NCBI RefSeq assembly: GCF_026212465.1
Contig: NC_080049.1
Location: forward strand, 20,816,309 to 20,880,308
Direction: 5' to 3'
DNA length: 64,000 nucleotides
From: Amaranthus tricolor
Lineage: Eukaryota > Streptophyta > Magnoliopsida > Caryophyllales > Amaranthaceae
How positions within the stretch are numbered: the stretch's first letter is position 1; the number at the start of each line of letters is the position of its first letter. Below are positions 14,780 through 27,880 of this stretch, in pieces. Made by a program: the position numbers and the translations under genes. The notes beneath the pieces are model-generated. The model saw nothing but the letters and a program-made list of their open reading frames with translations. It did no database searches and was not told where the DNA came from.

Positions 14780-17132
14780 TTATAAAGAGTCTTGCTAACC
14801 TTCTAGTGGCTTCTGGGGATCTGCTTTCGATACTGATATTTTTACACCAAACATGACTACATCTAAAGCAATAGATTTGACTACATATGAATTATGGAGA
14901 GGAAAAGTTCATAATCTTTATTTTCTACGTGTTTTTTCCGATGCTTATGTACGTAAAACGTTTATAATTAGGCAAACTCGCTCCCAAAGCAGACAAATAT
15001 TTCTTCGTAGGTTATCCTAAAGAAACACGGGGCTATTACTTCTACAACAGTCATGAGAAATAAATGTTTGCTGCTACGGATGGTACTTTCTTAGAAAAGG
15101 ACTTCATTTCTAAGAAGGTAAGTGGCAGTAATATCTTTCTCGAAGAAATTTGGGGCTATTACTTCTACAACAGTCATTAGAAATAAATGTTTGCTGCTAC
15201 GGATGGTACTTTCTTAGAAAAGGACTTCATTTCTGAGAAGGTAAGTGGCAGTAATATCTTTCTTGAAAAAATTCGAAAGCCACAACAAATAGATGTGGAT
15301 CTCTCCACATCAGAAGTAGAAGTACTTATGCAATTGCCTATGGATGAGAAAATTTATCATATGCATGATACTTTTTGACTTTTATGCTGGAAGAAGTGAT
15401 TCCATCACTGCCTCCTTCTGTTCCATTTAAACCTAGTTCAAGTGAAAATTCTCAAACTATTGAGAAGAAAATTTTTCCTATTGCTAACTCACGTAGGTCT
15501 AGTAGACTAAGAATCTCATCAAAGATGTATGTAGATTTCTTGTTGCTTAAAGTTTTGAAAATATGATTTTAGAGGACTAAGAACCTACTAAGTACAAACA
15601 TGCCTTGGTGAGTAAAAACATTAATAAATGGCTTGGAACCATCAATTTTGAAAGGGAATCTATGACTGAAAATCAAGTACGGGAGTTAGTTGATTTTCCT
15701 AAACACTTATTAGTTACAAATGGGTTTTTAAATTGAAAACAAAAAGGATAAAATCATTAGCATTTTTAAGGCATGGTTAGCGGAAAATGCTTACAAACAA
15801 GTTTATGGTATTCATTATGATGAAACCTTTTCACCAGTAGCAATGATTAAATTCATTCGGATATACTTATCGATTATCGCCTTCTGGTGATTATGAGATT
15901 TGGAAAATGGATGTAAAAACCACTTTCTTAAATGGTTTCTTGGAAGTGGATATGTATATGACACAACCAAAAGGTTTATAATTAGGATCAAAAACTATCC
16001 TAAGAAAGTATCCAAGCTTAATCATTTATGGATTGAAGCAAGCATCTCAGAGTTAGAATCTTTAATCTCATAAGGCAATTAAAAAGTTTGGTTTTCTTAA
16101 AAATGGAAATGAACCTTGTGTTTACAAAAATTTTAGTGGGAGTAGCATTGCCTTCTTGGTTTTATACATTGATAACATATTACTCAAAGGAAAGGATATC
16201 TCCCATGCTTGACTAAGTCAAAGAATGACTAAAGAATTTTTTCTATGAAAGAACTTGGAGAAATTGAGTATATTTGGGGATCAAGATCTACAGAGATAGG
16301 TCTAGAAGATTGATTGGACTTAGTCAAAGAACATATATGAAAAAGGTTCTTACAAAGTTCATGTTGGAAAACTCAAAAAGAGGTTTTCTCCCCATGCAAC
16401 ATGGTTTGTCTCTAAGAATGACTCAATAATGTCTTTCGGACATTGATGAGATTATGCGAATGATAGTGTATCTTTTGCTTTAGCAATATGGTTAAATATG
16501 TATGCCATGAGTTGTACTTGGCCAAATGTCTCATATGCTTTAAGTATGTGTAGTAGATACCAATCAAATCTAGGTGATGGTCATTGGAATACAACTAAGA
16601 ATATCCTAAAATACATTAGAAGAACTAAGGATCATTTCTTAGTGTATGAAGGAGAAAGTGAACTAAGCGTTGAAGGTTACACTAATGCAAGTTTCCAAAA
16701 AGACAAAGATGACTTCCGATTCCAATCAGGTTTCCTTTTTTTTTGAATGGAAGGGCTTTGAGCTGGAAACGTTCAAAGCAAAACACAATAGTTGATTCTA
16801 CAACAAAGGCTGAATATATTGTTGCAGTTGATGAGGAGGTAATATGAATGAAAAAATTCATTTCACTTCTAGGAGTAGTACCAAGTGTTGAAAATGTGAT
16901 TGCTTTGCATTGTGATAATCAAGGTGTCATCACTCAAAGTGAGGAAACAACATCACATTTCAAGTCCAAACACTTTCACCAGATGTTTTACATCATTTGT
17001 GAGATTGTTCGTCGAAAGGATGTAAATATTTGTAAAGTTCGTACGGATAATAATATTGTAGATTCAATGACAAAACCTTTATCTCAATCCAAGCATGAGA
17101 GTCATATTAGTCTTTGGGGCTTAAGCATATAG
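14780..17132 (+). pseudogene. Decayed Ty1/copia integrase C-terminus, reverse transcriptase and RNase H
   Basis: Resumes the copia element after the hAT insertion. Recognisable pieces are the GYYFYN-type post-integrase block at 15030, the RT core (WKMDVKTTFLNGFLE at about 15905; the YVDD box is changed to YIDN at about 16165), the SYALSMCSRYQSN block near 16530 and RNase H relics to about 17100. Frames change many times. A 123-bp in-frame tandem duplication occurs at 15029-15274. The element is old and inactive. Confidence 0.85.
15029..15274 (+). repeat. 123-bp tandem duplication within the copia relic
   Basis: GGGGCTATTACTTCTACAAC starts at 15029 and again at 15152. The two copies differ at only about seven positions. 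The period equals 41 codons, so frame is kept. Near-identity in an otherwise badly decayed element shows the duplication is much younger than the insertion. Confidence 0.9.
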
Positions 17133-17961
17133 GAGAATGGCTTTATTTGTGTACTGTATTTCTAAAACTTAATCAAAAATATGAAGGCATTTGGTTTTGT
17201 TTGTTTATGTTTATCAAAAAATGTGATTGTTCATATTTAATTATGTTTGGTGTTAAATAAAATGTCCAAAGTATTTGATAACATTCAATAGCTTTATCAA
17301 ATACGTGATTTGAGAATGATACCCTATAAATAAAATAAAATTATTAAATTTAAAGTACTATATATCCCTAGTTCAAATCATTAAGTTGGACATAAATGAT
17401 TTTTTAAAGGACTAATTTCTAAGCTGATATATAGTGCAATTTCATGGGCTATAAGGAAATAGAGTTGTCTAGTCGTTTACATAGATATATATAGTGATAC
17501 ATATTGGATAAACCTTCTTGATGTTCTTCAATAATTTGTTAGACGAATTTCATTGTTATATTTAGTGGATTTCTTTGACATGATTATGAAACTATCTGCA
17601 TTTAATAATTAGTATGCTTTGACATTCTCAAACGTCGTGTCGTAAAAAGAGGTTATAAAGGGAATGCTCAAGTTTTCTAAAAGTTAAGTTGGAGTTTTGA
17701 TTATACAAGATTGGATAAGTCCTCATATTAATTAGGATTGGTGTCTTTGGCCTCTTGAAGAGTAAAAACTGAAAAATACATGGTCATGCTCAAATAGATT
17801 AAAGAGTTTATCATTTGTTTCTACAGTTCATACTCAGATTTCGAGAAATAAATTTGCACATTAGTATAGATAACGTGAGTCGTCATTATACTATTAAATT
17901 TTGACATTAAGCGACTTAAGGAATTTAAGGTTACACACTTGTTCTAGGAAAAGTGGGAGAT
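17133..17961 (+). other. 3' untranslated part of the copia relic up to a polypurine tract
   Basis: No reading frame. AAAAGTGGGAGATTG at about 17949 looks like the polypurine tract that precedes the 3' LTR in this copia group. Nothing else is recognised. Confidence 0.5.
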
Positions 17962-18600
17962 TGAAAGAAATAAACGTCGGAAGAATCACAGTGTAACAAC
18001 TAAAATATAAATTATATAAATTATAGAGATTAATAGATTCGATTATATTAGGTGATGATAGTGTTTTTTTGAAACCAACTTTGATTTGTACATTAATGAG
18101 ATAAACTGCTACTATAATCGAGTCCTATAAGGTCACACATAAAAGTTATGGATTTGATAAAAACAGTACCATCATTAGATGCTCTTTGGACTATATAGTG
18201 TAGCAGTTACTAGTATGGTTTGATCAGGTGTTTTAATTAGGAATTAAAACACAAATTTAATCATATTGATTTTACATGTATATGTTACATATAAAATGCA
18301 AATGAAAGGTTGACGCATTTGTGCATATATAAATGCACTTTGCTAAATCTCTATCTTTCTCCATCTAAAAAGTAATAAGAATAGTAGTTTTTCTTATTCC
18401 GTACTAGCATACCTAGTGATCCAATTGGTGTTTGTGGACCAAATTTGAAGAAAGACACTTGACATTATGGTTATGCAATACTATCTTTTGAGGATATCAC
18501 ATTACAAGGGTATGATTCTTTCATATACTATATTCGTATTACTATATGCATGAAATCCTGTTTTAGATGTAAATTAAAAGGTTTCTTGTAATTTTTCTTT
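17962..18600 (+). mobile_element. Candidate 3' LTR of the decayed copia
   Basis: Starts with TG directly after the putative polypurine tract and carries a TATA-like CATATATAAATGCAC at about 18324. The matching 5' LTR was not found, so the right limit is a guess. Confidence 0.4.
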
Positions 18601-19154
18601 ACGCGTCTAAATTCCTACAAATATTTCATTATCTGCTAGCTTCATTTTATTTGAGTAATCTCAAAGGCCTGCAGACTTTACCCTTCAATGGTAGTAGGAA
18701 TGTAGACGATTCTTTATTTTCTAATTTTTTTTTAAAATCACCTGTTTTACAAATCATTAATTACCTTGCGCATTCTAAGCAAATAGCCCTAACATTTATA
18801 TTATTTAGGATTTAGTTAAAAAGTTGAAATTATAATAGAAAAATCACTAAAACATTATATTTGGACAGTTTTTTCATATATATCCTAATAAGGATCAATT
18901 AGTTGTTTGGAAGTTGACAAATAAACTTTTCCTTTATAAAAAGGGTAATTTTGTAGGATGAGGTATATACCAAATTATACGTACATCAAATTAATTCTAA
19001 CATTTGATCACATTACATAAGCCTGATGAAGCATCTCATTCACTTTACATTATTGACATCATCAAGATCTTCATATGGATATGGGGGGTGCCACCGTGCC
19101 AGGCTTACAAATAATTAGAACATGAAAATAATAATTAGGGAGGTTCTCAAGAAT
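18601..19154. other. Intergenic, 3' flank of the reductase gene
   Basis: AT-rich with no gene. It should contain the 3' UTR of the minus-strand reductase gene that ends at 19155. Confidence 0.5.
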
Positions 19155-22100
19155 TTATTGGGCACTCTTACTAGATTTTGGAAGTTCATAATTTCCAGAT
19201 GAAGATATATATCCTCCTTTAATTAAACTTTCAATAGAATCCTTGATGATCTCCTCTATTGGAGTAAACTGCAAACCCAAGTCCATTAGCTTCTTCCCTG
19301 CATTTTGTTTTCTTAGCAATCCAGGTTGTGTGTCTTTTGGGAACCTATGCAAAATCAATAAGGTAAACTAAATGATTTTTGAAATGATTATATTTGATTA
19401 TTTTATGTGCGACTTCTTATTTATGAAAATTTGCAAACGATGTTTACAATGAAATTCAATTAAAAAAATTTGTTTCATTATTATTACAAGTGCAATGTAG
19501 ATGATGTTTGAAGTACAATTATATCCAATCTATTTATCATGACCAGTGCAAGATTATGTAATTCGACTCTTTAAATTCTATCTAAATGAGAGTCACTCGA
19601 CATTAAGAGAATGACATGTACTATTTACTTTAACTTCAATTTAAGATAAGTTTGTCATTAAATTTGTATACAATAAGACCAGCACAAGTGGAGAGTTAAT
19701 ATCACACAAATCCAATGAAGTTTCATCCTAACATCAATTGATAAAAAGAGGAATAACCTGTCAAGCATATATGTTTGTTAACCTCTTTCGAATTCTTCGA
19801 TAAGTGATCAGTTATTTGTCTAACAATTCTTAATTAAATTCAATAGTAAGTTCTAATCTCAAAAACAAGGTCTAAGAGACGAAAGAAAAAACGTACCTAG
19901 GGACATTATATTGTGGATAAAGCTGAGCAACCTTAGCAGCTAAATCACTGAAATGAGAGATATCTTTACAGCACAAGTGTCGTCCTGCTGCCGATTTGTT
20001 CTCATACAGCAATATATGTGCCATGGCTACATCTTTAACATGTACGCATCCCATATACATGTCTTGATACGTTTCGGTGCTTCCTACAAAATCATTACGT
20101 ATTACATTTTGTTACCTAACTACTATATTGGGTAATGTTTAAGTTTAAAACTAACGCTTCACTGATAATGAGCTAGAAGAATGAATCTGAATTAGGGTTT
20201 GATGTAGCAGTAATACCTTGAAGGAGGCCAAGCATTACGGCCATGCTTGCACTTAAAACAGGCGGAAGAACAGGGCCTAAGACAGCTGCCGGATTGACAA
20301 CCACCAGTTCAATTCCTTTCTCTCCGGCTACTTTCCAAGCGGCTTTCTCGGCACACAATTTTGACACTGGATACCATAACTACAACATATAGATAATAAA
20401 TAGCCAGGAATTGAATATGTTTTAAATTGGGTCTATGTAATCTAATGCACCCTGAAAAATTGATTTTCAGTTTTGGCTCTTTAATGATTTTCATTAATTC
20501 TTCCTAGTGTTATCCCTTTATCGATATGTCAAATTCATTGTCAATGTATTTCTAAATTTATTTGGATTGAATTAAGACTTATATAATGCCTATGGACTAA
20601 TTACAAATTTTAACATAAATTCTTGTACAAGACGACCTCACTGAGACGCGTCTCGTATATGTGTAATGGGTTAATAGCCTCATAATACAAATTATTAGCA
20701 TATGGACTTCTTGTTTTGTGGTTATTCATCGAGAGACGCTCACTTAGCAAGAATAGCTCAACCTTTAAAATGCAAAAAAGTTTAAGTAGGCATAATTAAA
20801 TCCAGACCCATTTAGAATCCTATCTAGATTTAGGTCCAAAATTTTCATACCAAGAGATCGAGTTCGAGTTCAAGTATAGATCGGCCTGAGTTAGTTGGAC
20901 CCGACCCATGACAATCAAATGAAAATCATATAGTAAAGTGATTACATTTAACTATATACTTCAAACATTTTAGTCGAAAGCATGTAGTAAGGCGAGAGCT
21001 CTTTATGGCATGAATTGGAAGTATTATCTCCATGTTATTCTATAATAGGAACTTGACCAACATGAAAGTAAAAGGTAATAAAGCAAAGATATGTTACCCC
21101 TTTACTCCTACAGTAGTCCTCGTCAGTCCAGCAGGCTTCAGATTTGGGCACATCAGCTGGCCAACAGGGGCTGGGAATGATAGCTGCGCTCGAGGAGGTC
21201 ACCACCACCCGTTCAATACCAGCCTCCTCTGCTGCCGTTATTACATTTATGGTTCCTTCTATTGCTGGCTCCAACAACTCCTTCTGCATTGTGTTAAATT
21301 CTCAACTTAAAACTCATACTTAGGGAACAACCTCTACTAATATAAGAATTTTTATTTAATATTATATTATGACTCCTATCTGTTAAGTTTGTTCTAAATA
21401 TCATTTTGGTATGTTCATTAAATTTGCTACATTTACTATTTATACACGATTTAAGAATATTCATCAATCTTTGTGTGATTTAACTACTTTTTTTTAACTA
21501 ATTACTATACTTATTTGTTTCTCAATTTTTGATTTTTAGTCTCAAATATTTACCAAAATATCGTACCACCGTTTTTTGGGTTATAAATTACTTCTACAAG
21601 AATGCTTTTGATTGAACTAACAAGTTATCTAAGCTTACTCCATCTTCAATAAAGGCTTCAAATGCATTTGTATTGAATTTGAGGAACTGATGATCAGTAT
21701 AACATTTTGTTAAGCTATTAAGTTGTGTTCACTTATGCCTCCATCTAAACGGAGTTTAAGATGCTTACAACTTGCCCTTATACATACAAAGAAATTGTTT
21801 AACTTTTATGAGCAAACATTATTTGCAATTTAACACAAATTTAACATGACAAATTGCCAAAGTTTATTTTTATTTGAAAATAAAGAATTACAATTTTTAG
21901 TTTTCCATTGAAAATGGACACCTAAACATCATTCTTAAAATTACTTTATTTTATTTTATTTTAAAATGCATTTTTAAGCATTTATTAATTTAAACAATTA
22001 TTGTAATTTGTACTTCATATATAAAATTTAATGCAATTCAATAGTACTTCATTGTTTACTAATATTGTTCTAATAGAAAGAAAGAAGTATTCCTCTGTCC

Positions 22101-25100
22101 AAAATGAATTCTTTTATTCCAAATGGAGGAAGCTGTTGAGTCAAGCTCCAAATCTCACCTTGATGGAAGTTAGTTCGATCACCATGTTGCTTACTCTTTG
22201 GCTTGCACGTTTGAGAACGAAGTTGTAAGTGCAAAGAAGTATCGGAGCTTATGTTTTAGGTCAATCAATGAAGTGATTGATGGTGATGATTTGGGGCGTC
22301 TTAATGAAGCCAAGACACGAAGAATGGGGGGCATTAAAGAGAGTTCGATAGGTTGAGCATGTATGGCTCGATCGAGCCTTAATGCAGCAGCAAATCAGTG
22401 AGTTCTGGACTTACGCTCGACTGGTCGAGTGCCAGCTGCTCGGGTCGAGCAACGTCTAGCCGGTGCTTAACGCGGGTTTTTATTTTAAGTCACGGTTTTT
22501 GTAGGCTTTTAAGCTTTTTGTCCTAGGCTTATCTAATGTGTTTTATGACTATATAAGGAGTCTTAGAGCATCATTAGGGTTATGTGAGAGTAAAGCTAAT
22601 ACACTAGAAGCAACTAGGGTTTATCCAAGAGAGTTCTTCATTGTATTAGTGAGTTTGTGAGAGACTACCATTAAAGGTGAGGTCTTTGCTTTGGGAGATT
22701 GTTCTTGAAGCTTGTAAGGTGAGTCATTAATGTATTGTTGAGTATATTAATGATAAGAAACTTGCTTTGAGGGGGAGGTATCCTTAGATACCTCATATTT
22801 CTTGTGTGTTTGCCATTGATGTTTGGTGCTCTGTTTTGATTGTTTTCTTTACACTTTGTTTTTGTGTTTGTTTCTTCACCATTGCCATAGCCTATTCACA
22901 ACAAAAGCAAATAGAAGTCTACCTAAGAAATTAAGTGGAATACCATTTACCTCAGGGTGTTCAACTTGGGTAATGATATTAGGAGAAGCTACATGGAATA
23001 CACCATGAGTACCCTTGACAACAGCTAAAATAGATGGGTAGTTAAGTAGATCCATTTCAAATAGCTTCAACCTCTCTTCATCTATTCTTTCAAGTGCCAT
23101 TAGATGTTCTGTTTCCTTCTTTTCATCTGTTATTCACACCCCAAAACAAAAAAAAATATATATAATAAGCAAGAGTTATATCATATCATATGATACTATT
23201 TCTTTATCTGAGAATAAGATAGGAGAATTATGGAATGTAGGCGGGTAAAATTATATATGTTTTGAACCGCATTCATATGGAACATATAGGGGTGTAAAAT
23301 TTTGGGTAGTGGTGGTTATTAGTATGAAAAGACTTATTTTTCATAGGTAGTGGGTAGATGGTGGGTATAACGTCTCAATGGTCCCGCCTTACTACTTTAT
23401 AATTTATATCAATTCTGTATATTTAATTAAAATCTATTGAGTTAAAATTCAAGATATTAAATTTTATTACATTATAGAGTTTAAATAAACTTAGATATGC
23501 AATTAAATTTTTAAGGAATTTCTATAGCATATAATGCATATATGGACTGAATGAGAGACACTGGCGGATTTAGGGTTCAAACTCCCTAGGAGCACCAACA
23601 TATGGATGAAAGTTTGCAAAAATTTCAGCAGAATTTTGTTTGCAAAATGAATAATTAAATATTTTTCATTCCTCCATGACATGTACGAACACAATAATTT
23701 TATTACATTTTAAATTGGTTCGTTTTCAATTATATGACATTTGAATAGAATATAAGGGAGTATTATAACCATTTATTTATTATTCAAGTAGAGTATTTTG
23801 GATTAATCTACTTGTTGTGCGCTAACCTTTTTAACCTTGTGAGCAATGCTTAATTCTAATCGCCTACAAAATGAATTTAGTATATCTCTTGTTTATTTTG
23901 ATTTTTTAAGCCTACTCGCAAATAAAAAGATTATACTCATACCACAAATCACTGGCGGAGACCGGCACATTTGTGTCTATAGGTGATTTGATCCAACTTA
24001 ATTCTTCATTTTTTAAAATTTAGGTATATTTACTATCAATAGTAAAGAAAAAAAAAACAAAAAAAGCTATTATTTTGAACTCACTTGACATAGATATAGA
24101 TAACTTAAAAGTAATTTATGAGGTTTAATTATATTAGAAGTGTCCATCCGGATGTTTGACCGGGTCTCACATATAATAACTTGAGTCGATTTAATCTGAT
24201 TGATTTTTAAAATCCAAGTTATTCGGATCAAATCAAGTTGGGTTATACTCAATTTCACTTAATCAAATAATTTTCGACAACTTTATGTACTATATCATAG
24301 TGACATTTATTAAACAAGTTGAATGAGTATAATATACAATAGGCTATGATGTTTTTTGTTTTAATTAGGTACATTATATTCATTGGGCAAATATAAATTA
24401 GTGCTATTTTTTTATTATATACTCCCTCACATTCACTTTTAAATGTCCCATTTAATTTTAGCACGTTTATCAATGCATATTTTCAATCTTAAACATCTTT
24501 AATTGTTTTTGAGTAAAAATTATAATAAGTAAATATTAATAAATTTTACAATAAGACGAATCAAACAAAATCTCACTTGATCATGTTTTAACTTATAGAT
24601 TAAAAACAACATATAATAAAAGAAATTAATAAACAATGTTGAAAAACGAAATGGTACATTTAAAGGGAATAGGAGGGATTATAATTTTTTTTGCCCTAAT
24701 TCAAATTGAACATATATTTTTCGATAATCAAACATAATAATTGACAAATTAAATAGTAAACATTAATATTGCAATTTTTTTACTCAACATTAACTTTGTT
24801 ATTAACTTTGACTTTGACATTTTGAATATATTTGATATAATGTCTAGATCCGCCACCTCAAATGATATAAAATAAAAAAATAAAAAATCAAGAAAAACGT
24901 TAATTAATATGATAGAATTAAATAAGAGTATCTGTATTTTACAAAATTTGCATATAGAAGAAATAATTAGAAAGAATTGAGGAAAGAAGAGAAGAATACT
25001 GAGGTTTTGAACAGTAGCATGAACAGTGTAGCCACGATTGAGCAGGAGCTGAACGAGACATGAACCTATGAATCCACTTGCTCCTGTAACGCACACCACC

Positions 25101-25111
25101 TTTTTTTTCAT
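19155..25111 (-). CDS. Cinnamoyl-CoA reductase-like NADPH-dependent SDR, six exons
   Basis: Exons 25111-25000, 23126-22951, 21283-21098, 20379-20217, 20083-19897 and 19344-19155 join in frame through GT-AG introns (1014 nt, 337 residues). Exon 1 has the Rossmann motif [13 protein letters not shown]. Exon 3 has the strand and catalytic serine region [10 protein letters not shown] (Ser around 127). Exon 4 has the YxxxK pair in WYPVSK (Tyr161, Lys165) and NPAAVLGP. Exon 5 has [15 protein letters not shown]. The family (extended SDR, SDR108E) reduces carbonyls or CoA esters in phenylpropanoid and related pathways in the cytosol. The NWYCY signature of true cinnamoyl-CoA reductases is replaced by LWYPV, so this is a CCR-like protein, closer in pattern to the Arabidopsis At5g58490 / rice SNL6-like group (from memory). 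The substrate cannot be named. No break is seen, so it is probably functional. Confidence 0.93.
22133..22880 (+). mobile_element. Solo-LTR-like block in intron 2 of the reductase gene
   Basis: Runs from TGTTGAGTCAAGCTCC to about TTCTTCACCA and has TG...CA ends, a TATA box (ACTATATAAGG at about 22550) and a promoter-like downstream part, as an LTR would. The GC-rich CGAGC-containing centre differs from the intron around it. No coding region or partner LTR was found, and the flanking five bases do not clearly match. Orientation is inferred from the TATA box. Confidence 0.45.
24421..24680. mobile_element. Stowaway-like MITE in intron 1 of the reductase gene
   Basis: Left end ACTCCCTCACATTCAC and right end, in reverse complement, AATCCCTCCTATTCCC. 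It is about 260 bp, flanked by TA, AT-rich and non-coding. Confidence 0.65.
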
Positions 25112-27158
25112 TGTTATACTAATATTCTCATTCTCTTAATCAATTTTTGGTTTTAGTACTTAGTTGAGTAGAAAAGAAGTAGAAGCAAATGAAATCACCA
25201 TCTCCAATTTGCAAGCTCACACTTGCACTATAATACTATAACTGGTCGCTTTCCATCTTTTCAGCTAGTCATCAAATTCAAAGTTTAACCACTACCACAA
25301 CCCTTAGTCATTACTTTTTTGATATTTTATAGGAGTATGTGTTTATATATTGGGTCTCTTTTATTTTATTTGCCACGTTTATATTTTTATTCCGTTTTAA
25401 ATTATTTATTACAATGCTATTTTAACAAAATAAAAGTACATAAAAAATCTACTTTGCCTCTTTTATCCTATTTTAGCCTTTATAACTTTTATATTTATTC
25501 TTTTCATCTTAAAGTCACCTCATTAGTAGGGTAATATTAGTTTTTTTTATCACAGTTTATGATAATTACTTTATCGTTTATACCAAACTTGTTATGAATG
25601 TAGGCTAAAAAAATTAATTTTAAATTGCCTAAGATTAATATTGTTTGTTCATGATTGGGATCCATACTCAAAATCCAAATATTAGGTATATAAAGAAAAT
25701 AAATCAATTAGTACTAAAATTTAACGAGGTTCACTTATTATGTCTATCTATTTTTAAGACCCAAAATATATTATTAATGTTGTATATTGGATGAAATTGG
25801 AGAAAAACACAAGTTAAATTAGAATGGAACAAAAGTAGAATGGTGTATCATGAAAATGATTTAGAAGTTTCGTGTGCGAGATGTGATTTGGAGAGTGTTT
25901 TCGGAGCAATTGTGCAAAACATAACTTCACTTTGCCCAATGTGATAAAACTTTCCACTCTCAAATATTCATTTATCTAAGGATGAATTGAAACTCACACC
26001 ACTTTAGACAAGTAGAAGAGGAATGAATAAGGAAGAAAGATAATTGAGCATAACCAAATGATTTATGTATGTGCTCAATAGAGAAAGATTAACAACTAAA
26101 ATATCAAGAGTCATAAATCTTGAGACACAAAAATTTTGGAGATTAATTTCAATAATGAATAACTTAATAATGGAAATTAAATATGATATCAAACAAAAAT
26201 TAATCACCAAGAACAATAACAATAATAAAGCTGTTGGGAAACAAGCAATAAAAGAAAATAACTAGCAACTTAAGAGACTTCTGATTAGGAAGAGTGTGGG
26301 CTCTAAGTTTTCGAAACGTTCCTCTCTAGTTTTAGTTACTAACAGCGAGCATTCTAAGAAAAAAGAGAATGAGTGTTACTCCTATAAAAATGTAAACAAA
26401 CTTTAAATACAACAATTAAATAATCAGATACCAATAGCTCTTGAAAGCCTCCGTAAAGACCACAATGAAGGTCCACAAAAACTAGAGTTGAAAAATTAAT
26501 AGGAGTTTTTTTGGTTATTACTATTTAAGTTGAGTTGAATAAAATAAATACGTTTTTTATTATCGAATTGTCAGGTTCATAATAAAATTAATTGTCAAGA
26601 TTCTAAGTTCTTTGCAACAGATAACGAATGTGTTAAGAAACTCGAGCAAAAACAAGTGTGGAAATACGTTGACAAAACACAATTAAGGAGTACGACTCAA
26701 GCATACGTCTCCACCCTTGATCTAGTCAGGATTATGTCGTTGGTTTCTAAGAAAACAACACTACCAGGAGTAAAATTCAAAATAAATTTAGAAAATACTT
26801 GTGATGTTAACCGTAAAATAAAATCAATGACATAATATATGTTTGGCGTTAGTTTATGAAAAACATGCAAAATAAAGAAATAGAAGAGGTTTGTGGCGTC
26901 GGTTCCAGTTAGAAACCAATGTCACAAACCCTTCTCAAAATAAATACACGTCATTAAAAGTACATTTTAAAAATCACATCTGATGACTTTTTGACTGTCT
27001 CATCTTTCTACATGTTTCTCCCTCCATTTCCAATCTTCAATATTTATTTTCTTGATTGATCCATTACACAAAAACTATTGCTTATACTACAAAAATCATA
27101 ATCTAACTTTAGTTTGGAAGACACAACATCATTTAACACCAAATTATTCGTGAGAACC
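25112..27158. other. Intergenic, upstream of the reductase gene
   Basis: The first few hundred bases should hold the promoter of the minus-strand reductase. A possible hairpin at 26895-26935 pairs GTTTGTGGCGTCGGTTCC with a later near-complement, and a related GTCGTTGGTTTC sits at about 26740. Such gCGTCGGTT repeats resemble the subterminal repeats of CACTA elements, but no element ends were found. No gene was seen. Confidence 0.45.
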
Positions 27159-27251
27159 TTACTACAAGTGGGTTTACAAAAGTGATGACGTATGCAATCA
27201 TTACTACAAGTGGGTTTACAAAAGTGATGACGTATGCGATCATTACTACAG
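27159..27251. repeat. 42-bp tandem repeat, about 2.2 copies
   Basis: The unit beginning TTACTACAAGTGGGTTTACA occurs at 27159 and 27201, with a partial third at 27243. The full copies differ at one or two positions. It lies in no recognised gene. Confidence 0.85.
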
Positions 27252-27776
27252 TTTCTAAAAATGTTTATTTTCTCTTTCTTCTTCACATTTTATTTTCTTC
27301 ATGTTTTGTTTTTTTGAAGGCTTAGTATATTTTTGTTTTTCTTGTTTAGGGACTTTACATAGAAACTCTCTTGTTCTTGGTCGCCTCTAACACGCCATAT
27401 TTTTGTAGTTTGCTGATTTGCTCTAACACATGGCATTAGGTAAATAATACAATGTTGCCATTATGTGCAGGATTTGATGAATGGTGCTTCGTTATTGTTC
27501 TTGTCGGCATGATATGGTTGATGATGCTTCTTTATTCTTCTTGTAAACATGATTTGATAAATATTGCTTTATTGTTCTTTTTGTAAGCATGATTTGATTG
27601 TTTGTTACTTCATAGTTATTCTTATAGAACCTAACTAAGATAATGATTTATATTTCATAAGCCGGTCCAAAACCAGGAGATGGGATTTCATTTGATGAAT
27701 TTGGTGTTTATCTCATAGTTGCGTGGGTCTCGAAAACACGACAAACCTCAATCTTCTTCTTGGGCACAAACTTCAG
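27252..27776. other. Intergenic, no gene seen
   Basis: T-rich sequence. The repeated ...GTAAGCATGATTTGAT... pattern between 27500 and 27600 shows three weak ~50-bp repeats (GGCATGATATGGTTG, AACATGATTTGATAA, AGCATGATTTGATTG). Nothing else was recognised. Confidence 0.45.
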
Positions 27777-27880
27777 CCAGCTTATGAAATTGAAATTGAA
27801 ATTGATATAATTCAACTTGTAATGAACAACTGAACAATGCAGAGGTGGATTGTGGAATTAATTAAAATAATATTCAGACC
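27777..27880. repeat. Left part of a ~125-bp minisatellite split by the Tat element
   Basis: Contains CAGCTTATGAAATTGAAATT, TTCAACTTGTAATGAAC and GTGGATTGTGGAATTAATTA. The same blocks recur to the right of the retrotransposon. The last five bases, AGACC (27876-27880), are the target duplication. Confidence 0.65.

Noticed and set aside
23561..24856. hAT element between GGCGGATTTAG and CTAGATCCGCC in the reductase intron
   Set aside because: Terminal motifs are alike, but the flanking 8 bp do not match and another GGCGGA motif sits at about 23954, so the ends may belong to different relics.
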